A stretch of DNA of 10,516 nucleotides. It comes from an uncultured Desulfovibrio sp. (GTDB lineage Bacteria > Desulfobacterota > Desulfovibrionia > Desulfovibrionales > Desulfovibrionaceae). The DNA lies in NCBI GenBank assembly GCA_946490455.1, contig CAMLXE010000037.1:1-10516 (forward strand), in the 5' to 3' direction. A program made the translations under genes and the position numbers. Below the pieces are notes generated by a model. That model had not been told where the DNA came from. It worked only from the letters and a program-made list of their open reading frames with translations, and made no database searches. Positions 1 to 6,748 of this stretch are shown here, one piece after another. Every line of letters starts with the position of its first letter. Position 1 is the stretch's first letter.

Positions 1-551
1 GGGACATCCAGGCGGCTGGCTCCGGGATGCGCTTCCAGCCATGCCTGTGCATGGCGTTCGTAATCTGGTCCTTCGGTAATGGTCATTTCGTCAAGAAGGG
101 CCTTACGCATCCCATAGACCAGACCGGAAATCAGAAAGGTGTGTCGTACTCCGGGGGTGAGGTCGTCATAATCACGGAACAGGAAGGGCGTGAAGAACCA
201 GAGGGGAGAGGCACCTTCGTTGCGGCAGGCTGCAACCATCCCTTCAGATTTGTTTTTCCATGGGCGATACTGTTCAACGGTCATGTCGTTGGGCAGCCCT
301 TCCAGCAGAGGGAAGGCTGTGACAGGGCGCAGTTCCTTGCCCGGTTTGCCGTGCATGGTGACACCGATGCGGAACGGGGTATCGTCGGGCCAGGCCATGA
401 CGATGGTTTCTCCCTGTTCATCACGACGCTGCCAGCATTCGCGGGTACCGCCCTTTTTCAGAGTATGGACGATAGTATTGGGAAGTTGTTTCTGCGGGTC
501 GTCCAGAATGACCTGCCATGTTCTGCCGAGTCCTTCAAAATGCTCACTCAT
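1..551 (-). CDS. Hypothetical protein, 5' part (runs off left edge)
   Basis: I do not recognise this family. The reading frame is open for 183 codons from an ATG at 551-549 to the window edge, so the C-terminus is missing. The product begins MSEHFEGLGRTWQVILDD. It looks soluble and cytoplasmic: there is no signal peptide or membrane span. Visible traits are a Trp-rich and acidic middle (AWPDDTPFRIG near residues 53-63), an aromatic run PLWFFTPFLFRDYDD near 116-130, and a helix-like end (GLVYGMRKALLDE near 143-155, then a segment ending AHPGASRLDV at 174-183). An AGGA Shine-Dalgarno lies about 12 bases upstream, and a sigma70-like promoter and a leader hairpin precede it. Codon-like composition and the promoter support a real gene. 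The plus-strand open frames over the same bases are its shadows. Function unknown. Confidence 0.75.
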   Translation of the reverse strand, partial: MSEHFEGLGRTWQVILDDPQKQLPNTIVHTLKKGGTRECWQRRDEQGETIVMAWPDDTPFRIGVTMHGKPGKELRPVTAFPLLEGLPNDMTVEQYRPWKNKSEGMVAACRNEGASPLWFFTPFLFRDYDDLTPGVRHTFLISGLVYGMRKALLDEMTITEGPDYERHAQAWLEAHPGASRLDV

Positions 552-581
552 TGGGGCTTATCCTGATTGGTATGGGTGCGC

Positions 582-601
582 CGGTGTCAAAAGAGACACC
601 G
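582..601 (-). promoter_or_regulatory. Perfect hairpin in the 5' leader of the hypothetical gene
   Basis: CGGTGTC and GACACCG form a perfect 7-bp stem around a 6-base loop, between the proposed transcription start (about 627) and the start codon (551). It could be an mRNA stabilising or control hairpin, or an operator. No T-run follows it on the minus strand, so it is not a terminator in the sense of the gene. On the plus strand only a loose T-rich stretch follows. Confidence 0.45.
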
Positions 602-633
602 TGTTTGTTACCATTTTTGTTTCAATTCTTTTG

Positions 634-662
634 ATAGTACCCACTTCAACTCCGAACGGCAA
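634..662 (-). promoter_or_regulatory. Sigma70-like promoter for the left-edge hypothetical gene
   Basis: Read on the minus strand, a -35 box TTGCCG (662-657) is followed after exactly 17 bases by a -10 box TACTAT (639-634), each matching 4 of 6 consensus bases. Transcription would start near 627, giving a leader of about 75 bases before the ATG at 551. Judged by eye only. Confidence 0.4.
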
Positions 663-1127
663 GATGTGGAATGGCATATCCGGTGTGGAAGTGATGTGGA
701 AGAAAGGGAGGGAACAGCGCTGAATGGAGGAAAAAGCAGAGAAGGGGGAGAAAAACGAATCCACTGGACGTCACACAGGCAGACAAAAATGATTCCAGAT
801 TGATCAGACATCTTCGCGTGAGTTTTTCCCCTGTCGGTCATGAATTGGTCGGGCGAAGATCAGAAGGCCCCAAAAAACGGGTCAGATCATAGTGGGAGCA
901 AGCATCGGAAAGAAAAGTATTGTAGCGGCAGAAGGAGAGAGTCACGAAATGTATTTCCGTTTTGGACATTGCCCTGCAGATACAGGAAGGACTTGTGCAG
1001 AGCATGTGCGGGTGATAAAAAGAACAAGTTGCAGAAACTGCCGGATGTGGCATACGGGAAAGCGACCGGAGCCAGCGTAACATGCTATCCGGCAAGAGAA
1101 ATTTTTGTCAGCAACAGGGAGCGGTTC

Positions 1128-1973
1128 ATGCGTGAGATTCACGTTTCGGCAATAGTGGATGCGGTAGCCGGACTGGCTGTTTCGGCCTGCTGTCACTTGC
1201 CCAGGGTGCTTTATGAGTCTATCCGTGCGGCAGAGGCGCGGGAAACATCAGCAGCCGGGCGGGATGTCCTTCAGCAGCTGCTTGTTAATGCCGACATTGC
1301 CCGGGAAGAAAATATGCCTATCTGTCAGGATACCGGCCTTGCTGTGGTTTTTGCGGAAGTAGGGCAGGATGTGCATATCGTTGGAGGTTCGTTTGAGGAC
1401 GCCGTAAACAGAGGCGTTGCCAAGGGATACACGGAGGGATATCTGCGCAAGTCCTCCGTTGCCGAACCTCTGTTTGAGCGTCGGAATACGGGGGACAATA
1501 CTCCTGCTGTTCTGCATACACGGCTGGTACCTGGAGAGCATTTGCGTCTGCGTCTGGCACCCAAGGGAGCTGGAAGTGAAAACAAGAGTGCACTTAAAAT
1601 GCTTGTTCCCGCTGATGGCATTGAAGGTGTGAAGCGTTTTGTCGTGGATACGGTGCGTACAGCAGGGTCCAGCCCCTGTCCACCCATGGTCATAGGCGTG
1701 GGAATCGGTGGAAATATGGAGCTTGCGGCGCTGTGTGCCAAACGGGCTGCTGCCCGTGATGTGAATACATGCAATCCTGATCCACGTTATGCGGCACTTG
1801 AAGAAGAACTGCTCCAGCTGGTGAACGGGCTGGGGACAGGACCTCAGGGGCTTGGCGGCAACACAACCGCCTTCAAGGTAAACGTAGAATTTTGCGCTAC
1901 ACACATTGCCAGTTTGCCTGTGGCCGTCAACATCAACTGTCATGCGGCACGACATGCCGAGATTGTTCTGTAA
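1128..1973 (+). CDS. fumA: Class I fumarate hydratase, alpha subunit
   Basis: This is the 281-residue catalytic N-terminal-type subunit of an oxygen-sensitive [4Fe-4S] fumarase (Fe-S hydro-lyase alpha family). With the beta subunit it interconverts fumarate and malate in the cytoplasm. The three cysteines expected to hold the cluster are visible: Cys66 in PICQDTG, Cys184 in SSPCPPMVIG, and Cys271 in NINCHAARHA. Other family signatures are KGAGSENKS (146-154), GVGIGG (190-195), NPDPR (216-220) and GPQGLGGNTTA (238-248). The ATG at 1128 is chosen because CAGGGAG lies 7 bases upstream and the family begins close to here. Aerobic bacteria usually carry the fused one-chain form, so the split form fits an anaerobe. 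The main alternative is the closely related L(+)-tartrate dehydratase alpha subunit. Fumarase is favoured because no tartrate genes are nearby. Confidence 0.92.
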   Translation: MREIHVSAIVDAVAGLAVSACCHLPRVLYESIRAAEARETSAAGRDVLQQLLVNADIAREENMPICQDTGLAVVFAEVGQDVHIVGGSFEDAVNRGVAKGYTEGYLRKSSVAEPLFERRNTGDNTPAVLHTRLVPGEHLRLRLAPKGAGSENKSALKMLVPADGIEGVKRFVVDTVRTAGSSPCPPMVIGVGIGGNMELAALCAKRAAARDVNTCNPDPRYAALEEELLQLVNGLGTGPQGLGGNTTAFKVNVEFCATHIASLPVAVNINCHAARHAEIVL

Positions 1974-1978
1974 GGAGG
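1971..1978 (+). promoter_or_regulatory. Ribosome binding site overlapping the alpha stop codon
   Basis: TAAGGAGG is at once the stop codon of the alpha subunit and a near-perfect Shine-Dalgarno, 6 bases before the GTG at 1985. It fixes the start of the beta subunit and implies coupled translation of a 1:1 complex. Confidence 0.8.
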
Positions 1979-1984
1979 CCCCCT

Positions 1985-2554
1985 GTGGATGTTGTGCGAC
2001 TGACGACACCTCTGACAGAGGAGAAGGCTCGCTCTTTGCGTATCGGAGATCGGGTATTGCTGACCGGAACCATTTATGCTGCCAGAGATGCTGCACACAA
2101 GCGCATGGTGGAAGCTCTGGAGCGCGGTGAAGCTCTGCCCGTGGATCTGCGGCATCAGATCATTTATTATGTAGGGCCATCTCCGGCCAAACCAGGGCAG
2201 GTCATCGGAGCTGCCGGACCAACCACGGCTGGCAGAATGGACCGTTATGCCCCCCGACTCATGGAATTGGGGCTGACCGGAATGATTGGCAAGGGAAACC
2301 GGGCTCAATGTGTCAAGGATGCCATGATCCGTTATGGTACAGTCTATCTGGCGGCCACCGGAGGAGCAGGAGCTCTGCTTGCTCGATGCATCAGAAGCTA
2401 TGCCGTACTGGCCTATGCCGATCTGGGACCAGAAGCGCTGGCGGCCATGGACGTGGTGGACTTCCCTGCAGTCGTGGTAGGCGACTGTGAGGGTGGCGAA
2501 CTGTATGTTGAAGGTCCCAAACCGTATGTTGCAGAGATGCCAGAACTCGTTTGA
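1985..2554 (+). CDS. fumB: Class I fumarate hydratase, beta subunit
   Basis: This is the 189-residue partner of the alpha subunit (Fe-S hydro-lyase beta family), corresponding to the C-terminal domain of fused class I fumarases. Family landmarks in order are GTIYAARDAAHKR (29-41), IIYYVGPSPAKPGQ (60-73), the substrate-site-like GAAGPTTAGRMDRYAP (76-91), GMIGKGNRA (99-107), and ATGGAGALLAR (124-134). The GTG start is dictated by the ribosome site overlapping the upstream stop. Longer in-frame starts lie inside the alpha gene and do not resemble the family. The gene is 11 bases downstream of alpha, so the two form an operon. No T-tailed terminator is seen after the stop. A bulged hairpin at 2582-2602 lacks a T-run. 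The symbol follows the two-subunit naming; it is not the E. coli fumB isozyme. Confidence 0.9.
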   Translation: MDVVRLTTPLTEEKARSLRIGDRVLLTGTIYAARDAAHKRMVEALERGEALPVDLRHQIIYYVGPSPAKPGQVIGAAGPTTAGRMDRYAPRLMELGLTGMIGKGNRAQCVKDAMIRYGTVYLAATGGAGALLARCIRSYAVLAYADLGPEALAAMDVVDFPAVVVGDCEGGELYVEGPKPYVAEMPELV

Positions 2555-2715
2555 GACGAAAACATACAGGATGGTCGTATGCCGAGATGGCGAGACCATC
2601 GGCCGCGTAGGGGATTGGAGCATAAGGAAGGAGCCGTATTGACCGGAGGACTGAACGGCCAGATTTTCTGGCTGAAGGTGAATTGCAGGGGATACGGAGT
2701 CATGACGTTTGTGGC

Positions 2716-2744
2716 TTGCGTCCATGAAAGAGAGCGGTTACACT
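2716..2744 (+). promoter_or_regulatory. Possible promoter of the EF-hand gene
   Basis: TTGCGT (2716-2721), a 17-base spacer and TACACT (2739-2744) resemble a sigma70 promoter, with 3 of 6 and 4 of 6 matches. It would give a leader of about 45 bases before the ATG at 2798. This is a weak match read by eye. Confidence 0.3.
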
Positions 2745-2797
2745 TCTTCCTTCGTAAGAATAAAGACTGCAGTTATTGCAGAGCTGGAGATTTACTC

Positions 2798-3142
2798 ATG
2801 AAAAAATTGCTGCTGCTTGTAGCTCTGGCGCTGTTTGCCGTTCCTGTCCATGCTGCCGATCGTTTTGGCGAACTGGATAAAAATGGCGATGGGCAAATTG
2901 TCTGGGAAGAGTTTCAGGCTGGTATTCCCGGAATGAAACAGGCGGCGTTTGAGCAGATTGATACGGACAAGAGTGGAGGTATTTCCCGTGCCGAATGGGA
3001 AGCCTTCCGTTCCGGTCATGGAATGAGTGGTATGGGAGCCGGTATGAAGATGCCTCCCGATAGCGGTAATGCTGCCATGCCCATGATTCGCCCGCCGTCC
3101 CAATCCGGGCAACCCGGTGCCATGCCGCCCAGCACGAACTAG
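2798..3142 (+). CDS. Small exported EF-hand calcium-binding protein
   Basis: The product has 114 residues. It begins with a classic Sec signal peptide (MKK, then a leucine/alanine core) with a likely cut after VHA at residue 19, so the mature protein should be periplasmic or secreted. Two canonical EF-hand loops follow: DKNGDGQIVWEE (27-38) and DTDKSGGISRAE (55-66). Both have Asp at position 1, acidic or Asn/Ser at 3 and 5, Gly at 6 and Glu at 12, so each should bind calcium. The tail after residue 73 is low-complexity, rich in Met, Gly and Pro. The ATG is chosen for the signal peptide and a GGAG site 8 bases upstream. The frame is open further upstream, but that extension would bury the signal peptide. 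The gene stands alone and ends in a strong terminator. Role unknown beyond calcium sensing, buffering or binding. Confidence 0.85.
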   Translation: MKKLLLLVALALFAVPVHAADRFGELDKNGDGQIVWEEFQAGIPGMKQAAFEQIDTDKSGGISRAEWEAFRSGHGMSGMGAGMKMPPDSGNAAMPMIRPPSQSGQPGAMPPSTN

Positions 3143-3167
3143 TTTTCGGCAACATCGTTAACGGTTC

Positions 3168-3203
3168 GAGGGGGCTTCCGGAAGGGAGTTCCCTCAATTT
3201 TTT
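3168..3203 (+). terminator. Rho-independent terminator after the EF-hand gene
   Basis: Bases 3168-3179 pair with 3184-3195 as a 12-bp stem (three G-T wobbles) closed by a GGAA tetraloop, followed by AATTTTTT. It sits 25 bases after the stop codon and separates this gene from glnS. Confidence 0.85.
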
Positions 3204-3337
3204 CCTGGAATTCATAGAAATTGAACAGTCAGTATGCCATGTTGGCGGGAATTTTTCCGGAAACAGGGTGAAGAACGGATAACGGTTCCAGTACAGGAAA
3301 TTTTTCCGCAGCATGTTTCAACCATGAGGATTGCTTG

Positions 3338-5047
3338 ATGAACAAGGAAGCCACTCCCTCTGCTCCGTCTTCTGCTGAGAACACGGTTGGTCTGGATTTT
3401 CTGCACGTCCGTATCAATCAGGACAATGCATCTGGCCGGTTTGGCGGTCAGGTCCATACCCGTTTCCCTCCGGAACCCAATGGCTATCTGCACATCGGGC
3501 ATGCCAAGTCCATTTGTATCAATTTCGGTCTTGCCCGCGAGTACGGAGGAAAGTGCAATCTGCGTTTCGACGACACCAATCCAGTGAAGGAAGACACGGA
3601 ATATGTGGATTCCATTCGTGAGGATGTGAAGTGGCTTGGTGGCGACTGGGAAGATCGGGAATTTTATGCATCAAATTATTTTGAGCAGCTCTATCAGTTT
3701 GCCGAACAACTGATTCTGGCCGGTAAGGCCTATGTGGACAGCCAGAGCGCCGAGGAAATTCGCCTGAGCCGCGGTACGCTGACCCGTCCCGGTAAGGAAA
3801 GTCCGTATCGTAACCGCAGCATAGAAGAAAATCTGGACTTGTTCCGCAGGATGCGGGCCGGAGAATTCGCAGATGGTGAACATGTTCTCCGCGCCAAGAT
3901 TGACATGGCCTCTCCCAATGTGGTCATGCGGGATCCGACTCTCTACCGGATTCGTCATGCCCATCACCACCGCACTGGAGACGCCTGGTGCGTGTATCCC
4001 ATGTACGATTTCACGCACTGCCTCTCTGATTCGCTGGAAGGCATCACACATTCCATCTGCACGCTGGAATTTGTGAATAACCGGGAGCTGTATGACTGGG
4101 TGCTTGATGCTCTGGGCGTCTATCATCCGCAGCAGATTGAATTCGCCCGTCTTGGTCTGACCTATACTGTCCTGTCCAAGCGCAAGCTGATTCACCTTGT
4201 CAAGGGCGGTTTTGTGAAGGGCTGGGATGATCCGCGCATGCCCACTATCTGTGGCATGAGAAGAAGAGGCTATCCTGCTGAAGCCATTCGTGATTTCTGT
4301 GCCCGTATCGGTGTGGCCAGAGCGGAAAATCTTGTTGAGTACAGCCTGCTTGAATTTTGTGTGCGCGAATATCTGAACGCGGTAGCTCCTCGAACCATGG
4401 CCGTTCTGGATCCTCTGAAGATCACCATTGAAAACTATCCTGAAGGGCAGGTTGAATGGTTCGATATGCCCTACAGCCCGGATGGAACCGTTCCCGGCAG
4501 CCGTAAGGTCCCGTTCAGTCGGGAACTCTATATAGAACGCGACGACTTCCGTGAAGATCCGCCCAAGAAGTTCCATCGTCTGTTCCCGGGGTCTGAAGTG
4601 CGCCTTCGGTATGCCTATTATATTACCTGCAAGGAGGTCATCAAGGACGCCGAAGGGAACATTACGGAACTGCGCTGCGTTTATGATCCAGCCTCGCGTG
4701 GAGGTTCAAGCCCCGATGGACGTAAGGTCAAGGGAACGCTGCACTGGGTTTCGGCAAGCCATGCCGTGCCGGCGGAAGTGCGACTCTATGATCATCTGTT
4801 TACGACGCCGACCCCGGGCTCTACTCCAGAGGGAACGGGATTTACCGATTTTCTGAATCCGGATTCTCTTAAGGTGATTACGGCCATGGTCGAACCGGCT
4901 CTGGCCGAATTCCCTGCCGGTTCAAGGGTCCAGTTTGAGCGGTTGGGCTATTTCTGCGTTGATCCTGATGGCAGTTCCGAAGCTCCGGTTTTCAACCGTA
5001 CAGTCACGCTTAAGGATTCATGGGCCAAAATGGAACAGAAAAACTGA
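3338..5047 (+). CDS. glnS: Glutaminyl-tRNA synthetase
   Basis: This class Ib aminoacyl-tRNA synthetase attaches glutamine to tRNA-Gln in the cytoplasm. The 569-residue length fits the bacterial enzyme (about 550). The ATP-binding HIGH motif is in PPEPNGYLHIGHAK (44-57). The KMSKS-type loop is VLSKRKL (278-284). GlnRS-type features between them include RFDDTNP (76-82), DPTLYRIRH (199-207) and the YDFTHCLSDS segment (223-232). The C-terminal third is the beta-barrel anticodon-binding region, including YIERDDF and LRYAYYI. ATG 3338 is preferred over the in-frame TTG at 3335 because GAGGA (3326-3330) is then 7 bases away. Having GlnRS means Gln-tRNA can be charged directly rather than only through the GatCAB transamidation route. 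It stands alone between two terminators. Confidence 0.97.
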   Translation: MNKEATPSAPSSAENTVGLDFLHVRINQDNASGRFGGQVHTRFPPEPNGYLHIGHAKSICINFGLAREYGGKCNLRFDDTNPVKEDTEYVDSIREDVKWLGGDWEDREFYASNYFEQLYQFAEQLILAGKAYVDSQSAEEIRLSRGTLTRPGKESPYRNRSIEENLDLFRRMRAGEFADGEHVLRAKIDMASPNVVMRDPTLYRIRHAHHHRTGDAWCVYPMYDFTHCLSDSLEGITHSICTLEFVNNRELYDWVLDALGVYHPQQIEFARLGLTYTVLSKRKLIHLVKGGFVKGWDDPRMPTICGMRRRGYPAEAIRDFCARIGVARAENLVEYSLLEFCVREYLNAVAPRTMAVLDPLKITIENYPEGQVEWFDMPYSPDGTVPGSRKVPFSRELYIERDDFREDPPKKFHRLFPGSEVRLRYAYYITCKEVIKDAEGNITELRCVYDPASRGGSSPDGRKVKGTLHWVSASHAVPAEVRLYDHLFTTPTPGSTPEGTGFTDFLNPDSLKVITAMVEPALAEFPAGSRVQFERLGYFCVDPDGSSEAPVFNRTVTLKDSWAKMEQKN

Positions 5048-5053
5048 GTCCAG

Positions 5054-5104
5054 AACCCTGCATGCGGTCGGCACAAATTGTCCCTGTGTGCAGGGTTTTC
5101 TTTT
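5054..5104 (+). terminator. Rho-independent terminator of glnS
   Basis: AACCCTGCA (5054-5062) pairs perfectly with TGCAGGGTT (5089-5097), and the 3' arm runs into TTTTCTTTT. The loop is long (26 bases), with two possible wobble pairs at its base. It lies 6 bases after the glnS stop. Confidence 0.8.
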
Positions 5105-5107
5105 GAG

Positions 5108-5155
5108 AAAAAACGGGCAGTGAACCTCTTCAGATATGGGGAGGTTCACTGCCTG
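5108..5155 (-). terminator. Strong minus-strand terminator with no recognised gene upstream
   Basis: GGCAGTGAACCTC (5116-5128) pairs perfectly with GAGGTTCACTGCC (5141-5153), and two more pairs extend the stem at 5114-5115/5154-5155. The loop has 12 bases. On the plus strand no T-run follows. On the minus strand the stem runs straight into TTTTTT (complement of 5108-5113), so it is built to stop transcription coming from the right. It is tail-to-tail with the glnS terminator, the usual arrangement for convergent genes, yet the next gene on the right is on the plus strand. Confidence 0.7.
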
Positions 5156-5510
5156 TTCACACTACCAACCTCCCGCCTCATGAATTCTCCCCTTCTCATT
5201 TGAAGCATGTCCCCGCCACGGTGAATGGCATGGCTGACAGCTTTTTTTGTTGTCCAGTCTCCTGTACTTTGTGTAACCCAGCATGGCCGATGACCTTTCT
5301 GAATCAGAAAAGGAAAGGGTGTCTGCTTCAGACTGAAAGTCCTTATGGATACCTGACAAGTACGAAATATATCAACAACATAATGAAATTATTTGTGAAT
5401 TCTGTTGGCATCGTTCTGGATGGCCATCCCCTTGCAGTGTTTTTGCTGTCGATTTTGGGAACATCCCGGGTGCTTGCGGTGTGATGCACTCCGTGCTAGA
5501 CCGTGCCTTG

Positions 5511-5546
5511 CAGACGTCTGGGCTTCCGGCAGAAAGGAAGCCTTTT
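5511..5546 (+). promoter_or_regulatory. Palindrome plus hairpin with T-run in the deacetylase leader
   Basis: The perfect palindrome CAGACGTCTG (5511-5520) is followed at once by a 7-bp stem GGCTTCC (5521-5527) / GGAAGCC (5536-5542) with an 8-base loop, and then TTTTG. The arrangement looks like a short attenuator or leader hairpin 15 bases before the chosen start codon. The T-run is short, so termination would be partial at best. Confidence 0.4.
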
Positions 5547-5549
5547 GTC

Positions 5550-5555
5550 GAGGTG
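5550..5555 (+). promoter_or_regulatory. Ribosome binding site deciding the deacetylase start
   Basis: GAGGTG lies 6 bases before ATG 5562. The earlier in-frame starts (GTG 5481, ATG 5484) have no good site and would put 26-27 mostly polar residues before the signal peptide. Confidence 0.5.
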
Positions 5556-5561
5556 CTGGTG

Positions 5562-6635
5562 ATGCTGCTGTCTTTGTTTCGTATCATTTTTTGCCTGATT
5601 GTTGCCTGTGTGTGGCTATGTGCTCCCACTTTCTCCAGTGCTGCGGATTTGTCCGATGCCGGCAGAGTTTTTGATGGGCGAGCCATTCTGAAGCTGGGAA
5701 AAGGCAACAACATGTGTGCCGTGACCTTTGACGATGGCCCCGGTCCTCATACGGCAAGACTCCTGGATATATTACGAGAACGTGGTGTGCATGCCACCTT
5801 TTTTGTGGTTGGCAGCCAGCTCGCACGGCGGCCACAACTGATACAGCGCATGTTTGCCGAAGGGCATGAGGTGGGAAATCATACTCTGTCCCATGGAAAC
5901 CTTCGCCATATGCCAGCAGAGAAACAGAAGGAAGAAATCGTTTCTGTTCAGACTCTGCTGCGCAGGCTCGGTGGAAATCCTCGACTGATTCGACCTCCAT
6001 ATGGGCGTTTTGATGAGACGAGTATTGCCATTGCTGCAGAGGAAAATGCAGATATTGTCCTTTGGTCTGTAGACAGTATGGACTGGATGCATGGTGCAAG
6101 TATCCGGAATATGCAGACTCAGATCAGTGGACAAAAACTGAGAGGCATTTTCCTGTTTCATGATACGCATGTACAGACTGTGGATGCCATACCAGAAATT
6201 CTGGACTGGCTCGCTGCCGATGGCTGCCAGTTTGTGACAGTTTCGGAATTTATTCAGGAGGCGGAGCAGCCTGCTGATGAACAGATGGTAAGCGGACCTT
6301 TTTCGCCGGTCCCCTCGGAGGGCAGGAAGAGAATCTCTGGGGAGGAAGGGGCCGGGAGGAGTGTTCGGCAGGACGAATCGACCATGCAGCAGGGACAGGG
6401 GGCTGTACCCGTGGATGGGCTCCCTGTCGGGAGAGAACCGGCTGGAAACACTTCGGTGGCCGGTAACACTGTGAAAAGAAATACCATCACAGAAGAAAGC
6501 TCCAAAAACTACAGTGAACCGGTTGAACAGCCTGTGGAAAGAGAGTGGGTTCCAAGCCCTGGAGATACGCTGCGCGAGTATCGGCATCCACTGGACAAAA
6601 CAACAGGAACGTCTCGTCATTTCGGGCAGAATTGA
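5562..6635 (+). CDS. Exported polysaccharide deacetylase (NodB / carbohydrate esterase 4)
   Basis: The product has 357 residues from ATG 5562. A hydrophobic signal sequence (MLLSLFRIIFCLIVACVWLC) ends near SSA-AD at about 28, so the enzyme acts in the periplasm or at the cell surface. IVAC at 13-16 also fits a lipobox, so lipoprotein anchoring is possible. The NodB domain (about 50-235) has all five motifs: TFDDGPGPH (catalytic base Asp57, metal Asp58), GNHTLSH (metal His107 and His111), RPPYGRFD (144-151), a tryptophan-bearing LWSVDSMDW (167-175), and LFHDTH (catalytic His200). The family removes N-acetyl groups from peptidoglycan, chitin-like or surface polysaccharide. The substrate cannot be told from sequence. 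The last 120 residues are polar low-complexity, rich in Glu, Gly, Pro and Ser, and probably disordered. No partner genes are adjacent. Confidence 0.88.
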   Translation: MLLSLFRIIFCLIVACVWLCAPTFSSAADLSDAGRVFDGRAILKLGKGNNMCAVTFDDGPGPHTARLLDILRERGVHATFFVVGSQLARRPQLIQRMFAEGHEVGNHTLSHGNLRHMPAEKQKEEIVSVQTLLRRLGGNPRLIRPPYGRFDETSIAIAAEENADIVLWSVDSMDWMHGASIRNMQTQISGQKLRGIFLFHDTHVQTVDAIPEILDWLAADGCQFVTVSEFIQEAEQPADEQMVSGPFSPVPSEGRKRISGEEGAGRSVRQDESTMQQGQGAVPVDGLPVGREPAGNTSVAGNTVKRNTITEESSKNYSEPVEQPVEREWVPSPGDTLREYRHPLDKTTGTSRHFGQN

Positions 6636-6748
6636 ATGGAATTCTGTTGCAGTGTCCTTTGGGACTTCAGGCTACGTCCGTTTCAGGCCGATTGTCTTTT
6701 TTGGGGGCTTCATTGAACGTCTGACAGGCTCTCTCTCATCCTGAAAAG

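Larger units (their letters stand above)
552..1127. other. Gene-free region between divergent hypothetical gene and fumarase operon
   Basis: This 576-base stretch holds the promoter and leader of the minus-strand gene on its left, and must hold the fumarase promoter on its right. An 8-bp inverted repeat, ATCTTCGC (810-817) and GCGAAGAT (853-860), lies in the middle. A poor promoter match (TTGCAG 1029-1034, 17 bases, ATACGG 1052-1057) precedes fumarase. The frame of the alpha subunit stays open upstream to about 840, but that extension is unlike any fumarase and lacks a ribosome site, so I treat it as noncoding. Confidence 0.5.
5156..5561. other. Gene-free region before the polysaccharide deacetylase
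   Basis: About 400 bases carry no convincing gene. An in-frame 33-codon plus-strand ORF (5383-5484) starts MKLFVNSVG and has a hydrophobic middle but no ribosome site. A minus-strand 65-codon frame (5359-5162) needs a TTG start and looks random, though it ends just before the minus-strand terminator. The right end holds a 10-bp palindrome (5511-5520) and a hairpin (5521-5542) that belong to the deacetylase leader. Confidence 0.5.

Noticed and set aside
27..723. Two overlapping plus-strand open frames of about 178 codons at the left edge
   Set aside because: They mirror the minus-strand hypothetical gene, which has a better start, ribosome site and promoter. Their translations look like antisense.
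840..1127. In-frame 96-codon upstream extension of the fumarase alpha subunit
   Set aside because: It has no similarity to the family and no ribosome site, while ATG 1128 has both a good site and the right position.
1248..2725. Long minus-strand frames (up to 282 codons) across the fumarase genes
   Set aside because: They are shadows of well-identified plus-strand genes, with implausible composition.
2579..2797. In-frame extension of the EF-hand gene, including a TTG at 2639 with a strong AGGAAGGAG site
   Set aside because: It would place about 53 residues before a textbook signal peptide, and the residues look random. The ribosome site is notable but probably fortuitous.
3671..4576. 301-codon minus-strand frame inside glnS
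   Set aside because: It is antisense to a clear aminoacyl-tRNA synthetase and has no recognisable domain or start signals.
5383..5484. 33-residue plus-strand peptide with a hydrophobic segment, ending at the possible GTG/ATG of the deacetylase
   Set aside because: It has no ribosome binding site and no homology I can see. It could be a leader peptide, but the evidence is too thin.
5772..6620. 282-codon minus-strand frame across the deacetylase
   Set aside because: It is a shadow of the NodB gene, with random-looking composition.
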